From Flammeovirgaceae bacterium (lineage in GTDB: Bacteria; Bacteroidota; Bacteroidia; Cytophagales; Cyclobacteriaceae), in the NCBI GenBank assembly GCA_013204595.1, contig JABMNK010000099.1, positions 1-40,259 on the forward strand: a stretch of DNA of 40,259 nucleotides, in the 5' to 3' direction. Below the pieces are notes generated by a model that searched no databases, had not been told where the DNA came from, and worked only from the letters and a program-made list of their open reading frames with translations. How positions within the stretch are numbered: position 1 is the first letter of the stretch; each line of letters opens with the position of its first letter. The position numbers were made by a program, and so were the translations under genes. This document shows, piece by piece, positions 1 through 8,427 of this stretch.

Positions 1-108
1 ATCTCTATTGTTATGACATTAGTTTATACAATTATTATTTCTAATATTGTAATAGCACTTAATAAAGACATAAATACTATATACTCATATGTGGTGCACT
101 TACAATGA
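1..108 (+). CDS. C-terminal end of a hydrophobic protein (partial)
   Basis: Frame 1 is open from the first base to a TGA at 106-108. The 35 visible residues contain a long aliphatic stretch that looks like a membrane helix, followed by a polar tail. The stop overlaps the next gene's ATG in an ATGA (105-108), a classic translational-coupling arrangement, which is the main reason to believe it is coding. The family cannot be recognised from so short a piece. It shares the very low G+C of the next gene and probably belongs to the same acquired element. Confidence 0.45.
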   Translation: MSIVMTLVYTIIISNIVIALNKDINTIYSYVVHLQ

Positions 109-1439
109 AGCAGTTTAGTATTAAGCAGTTAGTTAAATTACTTGAAGGTGATAAATATTACTTAAATATCTCTAAGCCACAGAATAGGCTGCTTTTTATA
201 GACAAATGTAATTGGCTCATTAGTGCAATAATTCGTTCAAATTGGCAATTAAAAGATGAAAGATTATTACAAAATCTTAATTCAAAATCTTTAAAACAAA
301 TACTAGGAGATAGATACTATAAACAAATAATCAAAAGCTTGCAAAGCCTTGATTTAGTCTTTGTTAATCATAAATACTCAGCTAATAGATTTTCCAAATC
401 ATATAGCCTCTCTGCAAAGGCATTTAAAGTTGGAGTTATAGAGGAGTCGGTTCATTCGGATCGATTTAAGCACACTTTAAAAACACACTTTAAAAAAAGA
501 TATGAAGTGTTGAGCAAAAATCCACTTATCGAAAAGATACTAATTAACACAATAAAATTATTTTTAACAAATAACGTTCCTGGGTATTTAGCCAAAATAC
601 TTCCGACTGTTAAAGCTAAAAAACCTATCTCTAATTTAGAATTAATTGATTTGTGGTTGGATAGTATTAATGATTTCAGATTAAGTAGATATGATGCTTA
701 TTTTTCTTCATTCAGGTTAATAAACGACATAAATAATCCTTACGAAATTTTTAATCTATCTATATTTTTTGAGCCGTCAATAGGGGAATCAGGACGAGTA
801 TTTCATTTGGTTGCCTCTGCGCCTAAACTTATACGTCAAAGTTTTTTAACCAAAAGCAAAGAAGAAATATATGAAGTAGATATGTCTAGCGCTCAACCGT
901 CAATTTTAATACTAGAATGGCTTGAATCATTAAAATCAAAAGAGCTAAGCATAAAAGAAGTTGAAGAGGCAACTTTATGCCTGAATTTATTAATGGAGGG
1001 AAACATATATTCTTTTATAACAAAACAGTCACCTTATTTGTTACAAATGGAATACTCCAAAATGAAGCAGTCAATTCTCACCACTTTAAATGATAAGATA
1101 AAACCTACAAAGCTCTATAAAGAGTTATTTGTCTTATTTCCCAATTTTATGAAATGGATAAATGTCATTAAAAAAAATGAGGGTTATAAACAGGTGAGCT
1201 TCATAGGACAATCGGCAGAAGCTAAAATATTTGTGAATGTTTACAAAGAATTACCATCAGATATATTTTCATTAATTATTCACGATTGTATCATAACGAC
1301 ATTTGAGAATACCACTTTAGTTAAAAACCTTCTTATCAAGCGAGTAAAAAAATTATATCAAGGCGTATTAGCTGAAAATAGTGATTTAGATAAATTATTT
1401 AAGGTTGAAAAAGTCTCAAAAATTATCACAATTAATTAA
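105..1439 (+). CDS. Protein with family-A DNA polymerase-like palm motifs, probably from an integrated element
   Basis: Unknown protein of 444 aa. The C-terminal half shows three blocks in the order of a family-A DNA polymerase palm: EVDMSSAQPSI (257-267, Asp259, like motif A), a Lys-containing helix near 318-328 followed by SFIGQSAEAKIF (365-376, compare the IQGTAAD region), and IIHDCI (391-396, compare the HDE of motif C). The first 200 residues are Lys/Leu-rich with no recognised domain and no exonuclease motif. The start is fixed by the ATGA overlap with the upstream ORF; no clear Shine-Dalgarno sequence is seen. Base composition is far more AT-rich than the rest of the window, and the gene ends about 180 bp from the 3' end of a tRNA-His gene. 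I infer a replication or accessory protein of a mobile element; the polymerase-like call rests on motif pattern only. Confidence 0.6.
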   Translation: MKQFSIKQLVKLLEGDKYYLNISKPQNRLLFIDKCNWLISAIIRSNWQLKDERLLQNLNSKSLKQILGDRYYKQIIKSLQSLDLVFVNHKYSANRFSKSYSLSAKAFKVGVIEESVHSDRFKHTLKTHFKKRYEVLSKNPLIEKILINTIKLFLTNNVPGYLAKILPTVKAKKPISNLELIDLWLDSINDFRLSRYDAYFSSFRLINDINNPYEIFNLSIFFEPSIGESGRVFHLVASAPKLIRQSFLTKSKEEIYEVDMSSAQPSILILEWLESLKSKELSIKEVEEATLCLNLLMEGNIYSFITKQSPYLLQMEYSKMKQSILTTLNDKIKPTKLYKELFVLFPNFMKWINVIKKNEGYKQVSFIGQSAEAKIFVNVYKELPSDIFSLIIHDCIITTFENTTLVKNLLIKRVKKLYQGVLAENSDLDKLFKVEKVSKIITIN

Positions 1440-1450
1440 TTCAAAAAAAG

Positions 1451-1469
1451 ACTGCCAAATAACTGCCAA
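1451..1469. repeat. Direct repeat ACTGCCAA x2, 11-bp period
   Basis: ACTGCCAA occurs at 1451-1458 and again at 1462-1469, one helical turn apart, between the element gene and the tRNA. Such spacing is typical of paired protein-binding sites, for example integrase arm sites; that role is inferred from location only. Confidence 0.4.
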
Positions 1470-1590
1470 GAAATTGGTAGATTTGAATGTAATCTGTAAA
1501 CAATAAAGAAGGTAATTTGTAGTCAAAAATAAGAGCAAAAGGATTTCCTGCAATTGAAATAATAGCTTTTTAACTACGTAGGAGCATAAA

Positions 1591-1618
1591 AAAAGCAGTC
1601 ACTTAAGTAACTGCTTTT
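1591..1618 (-). terminator. Rho-independent terminator of tRNA-His
   Basis: A 9-bp perfect stem (1591-1599 with 1610-1618) encloses a loop containing the palindrome ACTTAAGT. Read on the minus strand it is followed by a run of seven T, and it begins only 3 bp past the tRNA 3' end, so it should end the tRNA-His transcript. Confidence 0.75.
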
Positions 1619-1621
1619 AAG

Positions 1622-1696
1622 GGTGGAAGACCGGACTTGAACCGGCGACCTCCTGAACCACAATCAGGCGTTCTAACCAACTGAACTACAACCACC
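1622..1696 (-). tRNA. tRNA-His (anticodon GTG)
   Basis: The minus strand folds into a cloverleaf: a D arm containing AGTTCAGTTGGTTAGAA, an anticodon stem CCTGA/TCAGG holding TT-GTG-GT, and a T stem CCGG/CCGG around TTCAAGT. The extra 5' G (1696) facing C73 (1622) is the histidine tRNA signature. CCA is not encoded. The acceptor stem GTGGTTG/CTTCCAC has two adjacent T-T oppositions (5:68 and 6:67), which is unusual. The 3' end faces the AT-rich element, so the 3' half may have been supplied by integration. Confidence 0.9.
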
Positions 1697-1746
1697 ATTT
1701 GAAAATAGATCGCAAATCTATACTATTAGCCTAAATAAGAAATGTT

Positions 1747-3087
1747 TCAACGATTAAAAGATAGTCTGTCCCCCTTTATTTTTTCATCAAATAGACCTGA
1801 GGCAAAAGCCATGTGCCCTGAAACGAAGGTTTTTTCTATGCTAGATTGGAATAATTGACCTTCAAATGGGCTCCACCCACATTTTGCGAGAATATTTTCT
1901 TTTGAAACGGTCCATGGGTTATTGAGGTTGATAATAGCCAAATCGGCAAAATAACCTTCTCGGATGTAGCCTCTATTATGAACCTGAAAGCATGTCGCGA
2001 CTGAATGGCTCATTTTTTCAGCAATTTGCTCTAAGGATATTTTTCCTTGATGATAAAATTCAAGCATCGTTACCAAGCTGTGCTGAACCAATGGGCCACC
2101 GGATGGAGCGTTCCCATAAGTATTCATTTTTTCAGCGAGAGTATGAGGCGCGTGATCGGTAGCGATCACGTCGATTCTGTTTGAAAGGAGGGCGTCCCAT
2201 ATTTGATCTTTGTCCGCATGATTTTTTACGGCAGGATTCCATTTGATGAAAGCCCCTTTCGAATCATAGTCTTCTTGAGTGAACCAAAGATGGTGAATAC
2301 AGGCTTCTGCGGTTATTTTTTTGTCTCTTAAAGGGAGATTGTTTTCAAAAAGTAACGTTTCTTTTCCAGTTGAGATATGAAGGATATGTAGTCGGGTTCC
2401 AAACTTTTTTGCCATGGAAATAGCACGAGAAGAGGAAAGGAAACACGCTTCTTCGGAACGAATCACTGGATGTTGATCAAAAGGGATGTCCTGGCCATAT
2501 TTAAGAATAGCGGCATCCATATTTTTTCTTATGGTTGCTTCGTCTTCGCAATGCGTAGCAATGAGCATCGGAACCTGACTAAAGATCCCTTCCAAAACCT
2601 TTTCGTCATCCACCAACATATCACCCGTTGAAGACCCCATAAAGACTTTTACCCCGCAGACTTGTTTCGAATCTGTTTTTAAGACTTCCTCGATATTGTC
2701 ATTAGAGGCACCCATATAAAAAGAATAATTGGCTAAACTGTTCTTCTTTCCAATGTCATACTTATCTGACAGTAAGGTCTGTGTTAAGGTCTGAGGAACG
2801 ACATTGGGCATTTCCATGAAAGAAGTCACACCACCGGCAACCGCCGCTTTGGACTCTGTGTATATATTGCCCTTTTGCGTCAATCCGGGCTCCCTAAAAT
2901 GTACTTGGTCATCAATGACTCCTGGAAAGATGTATTGCCCTTCCGCCCGAATCTCATTATAATTTATTTGAGGCGATAATGAAGTCCCGATCTGACTGAT
3001 GTAACCGTTCCTTATGAGTAAATCTTGATGACTGATGGTCCCCTCATTGACGATAGTGCCTCCTTTGATCAAATAAGTCTCTTTCAT
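1747..3087 (-). CDS. pyrC: Dihydroorotase (class I)
   Basis: Interconverts N-carbamoyl-aspartate and dihydroorotate in pyrimidine synthesis; an amidohydrolase TIM barrel with a two-metal centre. Seen at 446 aa: the signature DDQVHFREPG (59-68), GVKVFMGSS with the lysine expected to be carboxylated (Lys147), ATHCED (His179), HILHIS (His237) and ATDHAPH (Asp311). The first His of the usual HxH metal pair is Gln61 here. I recall a QVHFREPG variant in Bacteroidota homologues, so the gene is probably functional rather than decayed. It stands alone, divergent from gcvP across about 320 bp. An allantoinase or hydantoinase is the alternative, but the FREPG signature favours dihydroorotase. Confidence 0.88.
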   Translation of the reverse strand: MKETYLIKGGTIVNEGTISHQDLLIRNGYISQIGTSLSPQINYNEIRAEGQYIFPGVIDDQVHFREPGLTQKGNIYTESKAAVAGGVTSFMEMPNVVPQTLTQTLLSDKYDIGKKNSLANYSFYMGASNDNIEEVLKTDSKQVCGVKVFMGSSTGDMLVDDEKVLEGIFSQVPMLIATHCEDEATIRKNMDAAILKYGQDIPFDQHPVIRSEEACFLSSSRAISMAKKFGTRLHILHISTGKETLLFENNLPLRDKKITAEACIHHLWFTQEDYDSKGAFIKWNPAVKNHADKDQIWDALLSNRIDVIATDHAPHTLAEKMNTYGNAPSGGPLVQHSLVTMLEFYHQGKISLEQIAEKMSHSVATCFQVHNRGYIREGYFADLAIINLNNPWTVSKENILAKCGWSPFEGQLFQSSIEKTFVSGHMAFASGLFDEKIKGDRLSFNR

Positions 3088-3411
3088 AGCTCTTCTACTT
3101 TAATACTTGCAACCTCGTCACAAACTTACGACATACCGCAAATAACAACGAATGGATAGTGACAAATGCCTAATGAACACCGCTATTTTTTTATTTTTCA
3201 CAAATTGAATAACCAAAAAAAGGGAGGATAGCTAAGGGAGGTTGTGCTGCTCAAGATCGTTTTGAAAAAAGTATAAATTGTTGAGAGAACGAATCTAGGC
3301 ATTGGAGACTTTTTATAGACAAGCAAAAACAATAGTGGCTTATTCCTTTCTAGAACTGTTTTCATTTTAACTTTGAACATTAAAATATTCAAAGCCCATA
3401 TTTACGAAAAA
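3088..3411. other. Divergent intergenic region pyrC/gcvP
   Basis: This AT-rich 324 bp must hold the promoters of both divergent genes. A 7-bp inverted repeat CTTTGAA (3371-3377) / TTCAAAG (3388-3394) lies 18 bp before the gcvP start and may be an operator or a leader hairpin. GGGAGG occurs twice (3222-3240 area). I see no glycine riboswitch-like pair of aptamers and no credible coding sequence. Confidence 0.4.
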
Positions 3412-6270
3412 ATGAACGTTGATTTAAACTACCGAGACGCGTTTCAACAGCGCCATAATAGTCCATCTGAAATCGAAATTAGCCAAATGTTAGCAGCGGT
3501 TGGCGTCCAATCCCTTGGGGAGTTGATTGATCAAACGATTCCTAATTCTATTCGTTCAAAGAAGTCATTGGCCTTACCGAAAGCTAAGAGCGAATATGAT
3601 TATATCAAAAATTTGCGCGTCATCGCCGAGAAAAATACTGTGGCACATTCATTTATTGGTCAAGGTTATTATGATACCATTGTTCCTCCTGTAATTCAAA
3701 GAAATATACTAGAAAATCCAGGATGGTATACCGCTTATACCCCCTATCAAGCAGAGATTGCTCAGGGCCGACTAGAGGCCTTAATCAATTTCCAAACGAT
3801 GGTTATCGATCTTACCGGGATGGAAATTGCCAATGCATCGTTGCTTGATGAGGCAACGGCCGCAGCAGAAGCCGTATCGATGTTGGCTCAAATGAGGTCT
3901 AAGGAAAAAAAAGGGGCTCATAAATTTTTGGTGGATCAATATGTTTATCCACAGACGATTGAGGTACTAAAAACGCGGATGGAGCCGATAGGTATCGAAA
4001 TACAAGTAGTTGATTTGACTTATGCAGATTTGTCTGATCCTCAAGTTTTCGGAATTTTCGTTCAATATCCCAATGATCATGGGTATTTGGTGGATTGGCA
4101 GGCATTTGGTCAAAGAGCGAAGCGCAGTGATGTGACCATCGCCGTAAGTACTGATTTGTTGGCCCTAACGTTGTTTGCTTCACCGGGTTCTTGGGGAGCG
4201 GATGTGGTAGTCGGAACTTCTCAGCGCTTTGGTGTGCCGATGGGTTATGGAGGCCCACATGCTGCCTTTTATGCTACTAAGGAGGCGTTTAAGCGGAGCG
4301 TTCCGGGAAGGATTATTGGAGTTTCTAAGGATAGAGAAGGCAACAGTGCTTACAGAATGGCTTTACAAACTCGTGAGCAGCATATCAAGAGGGAAAAAGC
4401 AACCTCTAATATTTGTACGGCGCAGGTCTTACTTTCAGTAATGGCCGGAATGTACGCCGTTTATCATGGTCCAATAGGACTTAAAAAAATAGCACTCAAG
4501 GTTCATGGATTGGCAAAATCTTTTGAAAAGGGCCTTCGGGCCATGGGAATTGACCCGAAGGAAGGCCAATTCTTTGACACGGTATTTTTTACCGTCACGG
4601 ATAGTCAAAATCTTCAACATTTGGCCCTGGCCAAAAACATCAATTTTAGGTATCACAAAAACAATGGGGTGAGTGTTTCTTTTGATGAAACTCATGATTA
4701 CCAAGACCTGATGTTGGCACTAGGGATTATAGCGGATTATTATCAAATGGAAGTACCCATAATTCCTGAAAATATTGAGTTGAACATCGCAGGAGCGCTC
4801 CAAAGGAAAGATCTTTATTTAGTACATGAAGTGTTTAATAGACATCACTCAGAGCATGAAATGCTACGTTATATGAAGCGACTAGAAAATAAGGATTTAT
4901 CATTGGTGCACTCCATGATTTCTTTAGGCTCTTGCACCATGAAGTTAAATGCTACGACTGAAATGCTGCCTGTTACATGGCCCGAATTCGGTCAAATTCA
5001 TCCGTTTGCCCCCGATAGCCAAACACAGGGGTATAAGGAATTGATCAATGAGTTGAGTGACTGGTTGTCAGAAATAACAGGCTTTTCCGGAATATCATTT
5101 CAACCAAATAGCGGCGCTCAGGGAGAATATGCGGGACTTATGGTTATTAGGGAATATCACCTGGATAATGGTAATGGACATCGAAAAGTTGCACTAATTC
5201 CATCTTCGGCTCATGGGACGAATCCGGCAAGTGCGGTAATGGCAGGGATGACTGTAGTGATCGTACAATGCGATGAAAATGGCAATATTGACTTAGCTGA
5301 TTTGGAAGAAAAAGCAAAACTTCATCAAGAAAATTTGGCAGTATTGATGGTTACGTATCCTTCAACCCATGGGGTATTTGAGCAGTCCATAATACAAATC
5401 TGTGCGCTTATTCATCAGTACGGTGGTCAAGTCTACATGGACGGGGCCAATATGAATGCCCAAGTGGGACTTACTTCACCTGGCATGATCGGTGCAGATG
5501 TTTGTCACCTTAACTTGCACAAGACGTTTTGTATTCCTCATGGTGGAGGAGGCCCTGGTATGGGCCCTATCGGAGTGGCTCAACATTTGGTTCCTTTTTT
5601 ACCTCAACAAGGAAAGAAGGGAATCAAGGCCATATCAGCAGCAAAATATGGTAGCGCGAGTATTTTACCTATCTCCCATGCATATATCTCAATGATGGGT
5701 AGCGAGGGCTTGACTAATGCGACGCAACTGGCGATTCTTAACGCCAATTATATAGGTAAAAGATTGGCAGACCATTATCCGATTCTCTATAAAGGTAACA
5801 ATGATCGTAATGCTCACGAATTAATCATTGATTGCCGCAATTTCAAGGATGCGGGCATAGAGGTTGAAGATATTGCAAAACGATTGATGGATTATGGTTA
5901 CCATGCCCCAACGGTATCATTTCCTGTCGCAGGAACCATGATGATTGAACCTACAGAAAGCGAATCAAAAAGAGAGCTAGATAAATTTTGCGAGGTGATG
6001 ATTTCGATACGCTTGGAAATAGCGGAGGTAGCGGAGGGACTTGTCGATATCCACGATAATGTACTTAAGAATGCTCCTCATACTCAAAGAGAGGCATTGA
6101 ATGAGCAATGGAGTCATGGTTATACGCGGGAAAAAGCGGTTTTTCCAATGCCAGAACAGCGCTTCAATAAATTTTGGCCGTCAGTCAGTCGAATTGATAG
6201 CGCCTTTGGGGATCGTAACTTGGTCTGTAGTTGTATTCCTATTGAAGCCTATGAAGAATTAATTTCTTAA
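3412..6270 (+). CDS. gcvP: Glycine dehydrogenase (decarboxylating), P-protein
   Basis: PLP-dependent P-protein of the glycine cleavage system: it decarboxylates glycine and passes the aminomethyl group to the lipoyl H-protein. It is the fused single-chain form of about 952 aa, with both halves present. The PLP lysine is in LNLHKTF (Lys704), followed by the glycine-rich [10 protein letters not shown]. The start is placed at the ATG of MNVDLNYRD because the family begins just before this FxxRHN region (here FQQRHN); the upstream in-frame extension to 3373 is unlike the family. The gcvT and gcvH genes are not adjacent, which is common in Bacteroidota. It converges on a secreted lipoprotein gene 28 bp away. 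Confidence 0.96.
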   Translation: MNVDLNYRDAFQQRHNSPSEIEISQMLAAVGVQSLGELIDQTIPNSIRSKKSLALPKAKSEYDYIKNLRVIAEKNTVAHSFIGQGYYDTIVPPVIQRNILENPGWYTAYTPYQAEIAQGRLEALINFQTMVIDLTGMEIANASLLDEATAAAEAVSMLAQMRSKEKKGAHKFLVDQYVYPQTIEVLKTRMEPIGIEIQVVDLTYADLSDPQVFGIFVQYPNDHGYLVDWQAFGQRAKRSDVTIAVSTDLLALTLFASPGSWGADVVVGTSQRFGVPMGYGGPHAAFYATKEAFKRSVPGRIIGVSKDREGNSAYRMALQTREQHIKREKATSNICTAQVLLSVMAGMYAVYHGPIGLKKIALKVHGLAKSFEKGLRAMGIDPKEGQFFDTVFFTVTDSQNLQHLALAKNINFRYHKNNGVSVSFDETHDYQDLMLALGIIADYYQMEVPIIPENIELNIAGALQRKDLYLVHEVFNRHHSEHEMLRYMKRLENKDLSLVHSMISLGSCTMKLNATTEMLPVTWPEFGQIHPFAPDSQTQGYKELINELSDWLSEITGFSGISFQPNSGAQGEYAGLMVIREYHLDNGNGHRKVALIPSSAHGTNPASAVMAGMTVVIVQCDENGNIDLADLEEKAKLHQENLAVLMVTYPSTHGVFEQSIIQICALIHQYGGQVYMDGANMNAQVGLTSPGMIGADVCHLNLHKTFCIPHGGGGPGMGPIGVAQHLVPFLPQQGKKGIKAISAAKYGSASILPISHAYISMMGSEGLTNATQLAILNANYIGKRLADHYPILYKGNNDRNAHELIIDCRNFKDAGIEVEDIAKRLMDYGYHAPTVSFPVAGTMMIEPTESESKRELDKFCEVMISIRLEIAEVAEGLVDIHDNVLKNAPHTQREALNEQWSHGYTREKAVFPMPEQRFNKFWPSVSRIDSAFGDRNLVCSCIPIEAYEELIS

Positions 6271-6287
6271 TCACCCTTTTGATGATA

Positions 6288-6306
6288 GCTATTAAGGATT
6301 AATAGC
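6288..6306. terminator. Possible bidirectional hairpin between convergent genes
   Basis: Perfect 8-bp inverted repeat GCTATTAA/TTAATAGC with a 3-nt loop. It sits 18 bp after gcvP and overlaps the stop codon of the opposing lipoprotein gene. There is no strong T run, so termination is only plausible. Confidence 0.35.
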
Positions 6307-6757
6307 AGAGGTCAATAATAAAAGTACCTCTGACAGTATTTTCCGTGTTGTAATTTGCTTCTAGATATACATTCATTCGACCCAAGTTCATATCGATAAC
6401 CTCCAAAAATCCAGAGGTGGCTTGATAGCTTTCATCTGCGATTCCGGGTTGTTGAAAAGTGATGGCTAAATCGCTAGGAATTTGATAAAATCCAATTGTT
6501 GACGGGATTTCCAAGGAGATATAGCTCGATGAAGAGGCATAAATTAAACAAGGGTCTTCGTCCTCCTGGTCTTGACCATACAATTCAGCGATATAGCCAT
6601 CGATCAGTCCATTTTGATTGGCTTTACCATATTTATAAGTAAACGCTTTGCTACCGACCATGCCCTGTAAAATGGTCGTTTCAGTAAGGTCACCTTGGCA
6701 TCCATGGAGAAGTAGGACCTGAAAAATGAATAATTTTTTAAAGATTTGAATCAACAT
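6299..6757 (-). CDS. Secreted lipoprotein of unknown function
   Basis: 152-aa protein with a lipoprotein signal peptide: a hydrophobic stretch and the lipobox LLLHGC, with Cys at residue 20. The mature part is acidic, Tyr/Ser-rich and predicted mostly beta, with no domain I recognise. It lies 38 bp downstream of another unknown gene on the same strand and the two probably form a small operon of envelope proteins. No lysozyme, protease or sugar-binding motif is visible. Confidence 0.7.
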   Translation of the reverse strand: MLIQIFKKLFIFQVLLLHGCQGDLTETTILQGMVGSKAFTYKYGKANQNGLIDGYIAELYGQDQEDEDPCLIYASSSSYISLEIPSTIGFYQIPSDLAITFQQPGIADESYQATSGFLEVIDMNLGRMNVYLEANYNTENTVRGTFIIDLCY

Positions 6758-6795
6758 GGAAGCTTATTATTTTTTGCGTGAGTCATTTCTAATAA

Positions 6796-7365
6796 CTAAG
6801 TAATTTCTTGGACCATGATTTCAATGGACCGGATGCTGCAGGTGACATAATCAGGTACCTCTATTAAAATTACCGAAAAATTTGTAATGAAATTCAAAGG
6901 GATTCTTGTTTTGGGAGGTAACCCATCTTGAGGGATTGAGGCATCAAGTATCAATAGTAAATGGTTATCGAGGGGAAAATCTTTTTCTATGCGGGCACCA
7001 AATCGGGCCTCAAGTAAGTCAACTTTTGACCAAGAGGGATTCAATGTGGTATGGCTAATGTTACCAACAAACGGTGCTATATTGGTTATTTTCGCTTGCG
7101 AATTATTAAAATGGTCCATATATCCAATCTCTCTTGTGAATAAATAAAAACTTTGATAAATATCGGTATTTTGCTTGAAGGCATCGAGAAAAAGATCTTG
7201 TAACTTTAGTCCTGCAAGAGAGTCAATGGGATATGGTGGAGATTTTTTACTCGTTTGAGAGTCAGTTTGGTGACAGGTGCAAAATCGCCACTTGTATGTA
7301 GTGTCATCCGCCGGGAGGTCTTCATCTCCCAGTATATTGGTCAGGGTAGCCCAAGACTGAGCCAA
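6796..7365 (-). CDS. Unknown protein, possibly truncated at the N-terminus
   Basis: The longest reading gives 189 aa from a TTG start at 7365; the first in-frame ATG is about 80 residues in, and an in-frame TAG lies three codons above the TTG. The sequence reads as a genuine soluble beta-rich domain (DDTTYKWRFCTCHQ near the start, PLNFITNFSVILIEVPDYV near the end), yet no signal peptide precedes it although its neighbour is a secreted lipoprotein. In another frame just upstream, a hydrophobic stretch occurs, so an ancestral signal sequence may have been separated by a frameshift. No family recognised. Confidence 0.55.
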   Translation of the reverse strand: MAQSWATLTNILGDEDLPADDTTYKWRFCTCHQTDSQTSKKSPPYPIDSLAGLKLQDLFLDAFKQNTDIYQSFYLFTREIGYMDHFNNSQAKITNIAPFVGNISHTTLNPSWSKVDLLEARFGARIEKDFPLDNHLLLILDASIPQDGLPPKTRIPLNFITNFSVILIEVPDYVTCSIRSIEIMVQEIT

Positions 7366-7467
7366 GAGCCGCTAAATGTTTTTATCCTAGTGGCAACTAA
7401 TAAAAACAGATAATTTGGATGTGCGTGATAGATAAAAACAATCGAGCACATATATTTAAGGATATTT

Positions 7468-8406
7468 ATGAGACAACTCATTCAATACATTGTTGATTAT
7501 CAGCGCAAATACTTTGATTTCAAATTGTATGTAAGCCTAGCACTTTTTTTGTCTGGAAGCATTTTAATCAATTACATTTTTGATTTTGAAGACCAATTTA
7601 TCGACCCTATTCCAAATCTATGGGTTAAGAGTATTGCCTTTGCTTTTTTCCAGGCGATACCATTTTTAGTGACAGGTTTTTTGCTTGCAGCTTTTGACAA
7701 AAAACGAGCATGGCTGACGGAGTCAACTTTTTGGATCATATTTATTTTAGGTTTTTTGATTATCGGAAGTTCAAGAGCGATTCATTGGGGAGTGTTATTG
7801 AAGCCAATGATGGCGCCGGAAGATTATTTGTTACTAAGATCCACCTTTAATTGGTCTCTTAAGCTCTTAATGATACTGCTCTTTTTCGGTGGGTTATATT
7901 GGATTTATGACAGACCCCTAAGGAATTTTTATGGATTTACCTTTCATAAATTTGACTTGAGCCCTTATTTAATATTATTGGGTGTAGCCGTTCTGTTCAT
8001 TCTGGTTGGCTCCTTTTTCGCAGATATTCAGGCGTATTACCCTCGTTATAAACCTCCGTATGGACTTTCATTCGCGACACATCATGAACTGCCCAATTGG
8101 GTTTCTTTGTTGATCTATGAAAGTTCATATGCTACTAGCTTTATAGCTGTTGAGTTTATTTTCAGGGGATTTTTAATTTATGCATTCATCAAATATTTTG
8201 GTGAATATGCGGTACTGCCTATGGTGGCTACTTATTGTTTTTTGCATTTTGGAAAACCGGCAACAGAAACGATTAGCTCTATTTTTGGTGGTTATATCTT
8301 AGGTATTGTGGCCCTGAAAAATAAAAATATTTGGGGTGGAGTAATTGTCCACATAGGTGTGGCTTGGTCGATGGAATTATTTGGTTATTTACAGGCACGA
8401 TTCTAG
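7468..8406 (+). CDS. CPBP family intramembrane protein (type II CAAX-protease-like)
   Basis: A 312-aa multi-spanning membrane protein of the CPBP/Abi family, intramembrane metalloprotease-like. The C-terminal half carries recognisable but weakened motifs: VEFIFRG (Glu229, Arg233) in place of EExxxR, YCFLH (His260) in place of FxxxH, and HIGVA (His295) in place of HxxxN. The loss of the first Glu and of the final Asn raises the possibility of altered or lost catalysis. Residues 20-35, 55-75, 86-101, 130-145 and 168-185 look like membrane segments. It is followed closely by rmuC (21 bp) and may be cotranscribed. Confidence 0.8.
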   Translation: MRQLIQYIVDYQRKYFDFKLYVSLALFLSGSILINYIFDFEDQFIDPIPNLWVKSIAFAFFQAIPFLVTGFLLAAFDKKRAWLTESTFWIIFILGFLIIGSSRAIHWGVLLKPMMAPEDYLLLRSTFNWSLKLLMILLFFGGLYWIYDRPLRNFYGFTFHKFDLSPYLILLGVAVLFILVGSFFADIQAYYPRYKPPYGLSFATHHELPNWVSLLIYESSYATSFIAVEFIFRGFLIYAFIKYFGEYAVLPMVATYCFLHFGKPATETISSIFGGYILGIVALKNKNIWGGVIVHIGVAWSMELFGYLQARF

Positions 8407-8427
8407 ACTTCTCGTTAAATTTGAATT

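Noticed and set aside
3198-3392. 64-codon frame on the minus strand in the pyrC/gcvP gap
   Set aside because: Low-complexity, Phe/Ser-rich, crosses the expected gcvP leader and resembles nothing; better explained as an AT-rich intergenic frame.
3371-3411. Glycine riboswitch before gcvP
   Set aside because: Only a short inverted repeat is present; the leader is too short and lacks paired aptamer-like domains.
3899-4258. 119-codon minus-strand frame inside gcvP
   Set aside because: Lies fully within a confidently identified gene and has no coding character; a shadow frame.
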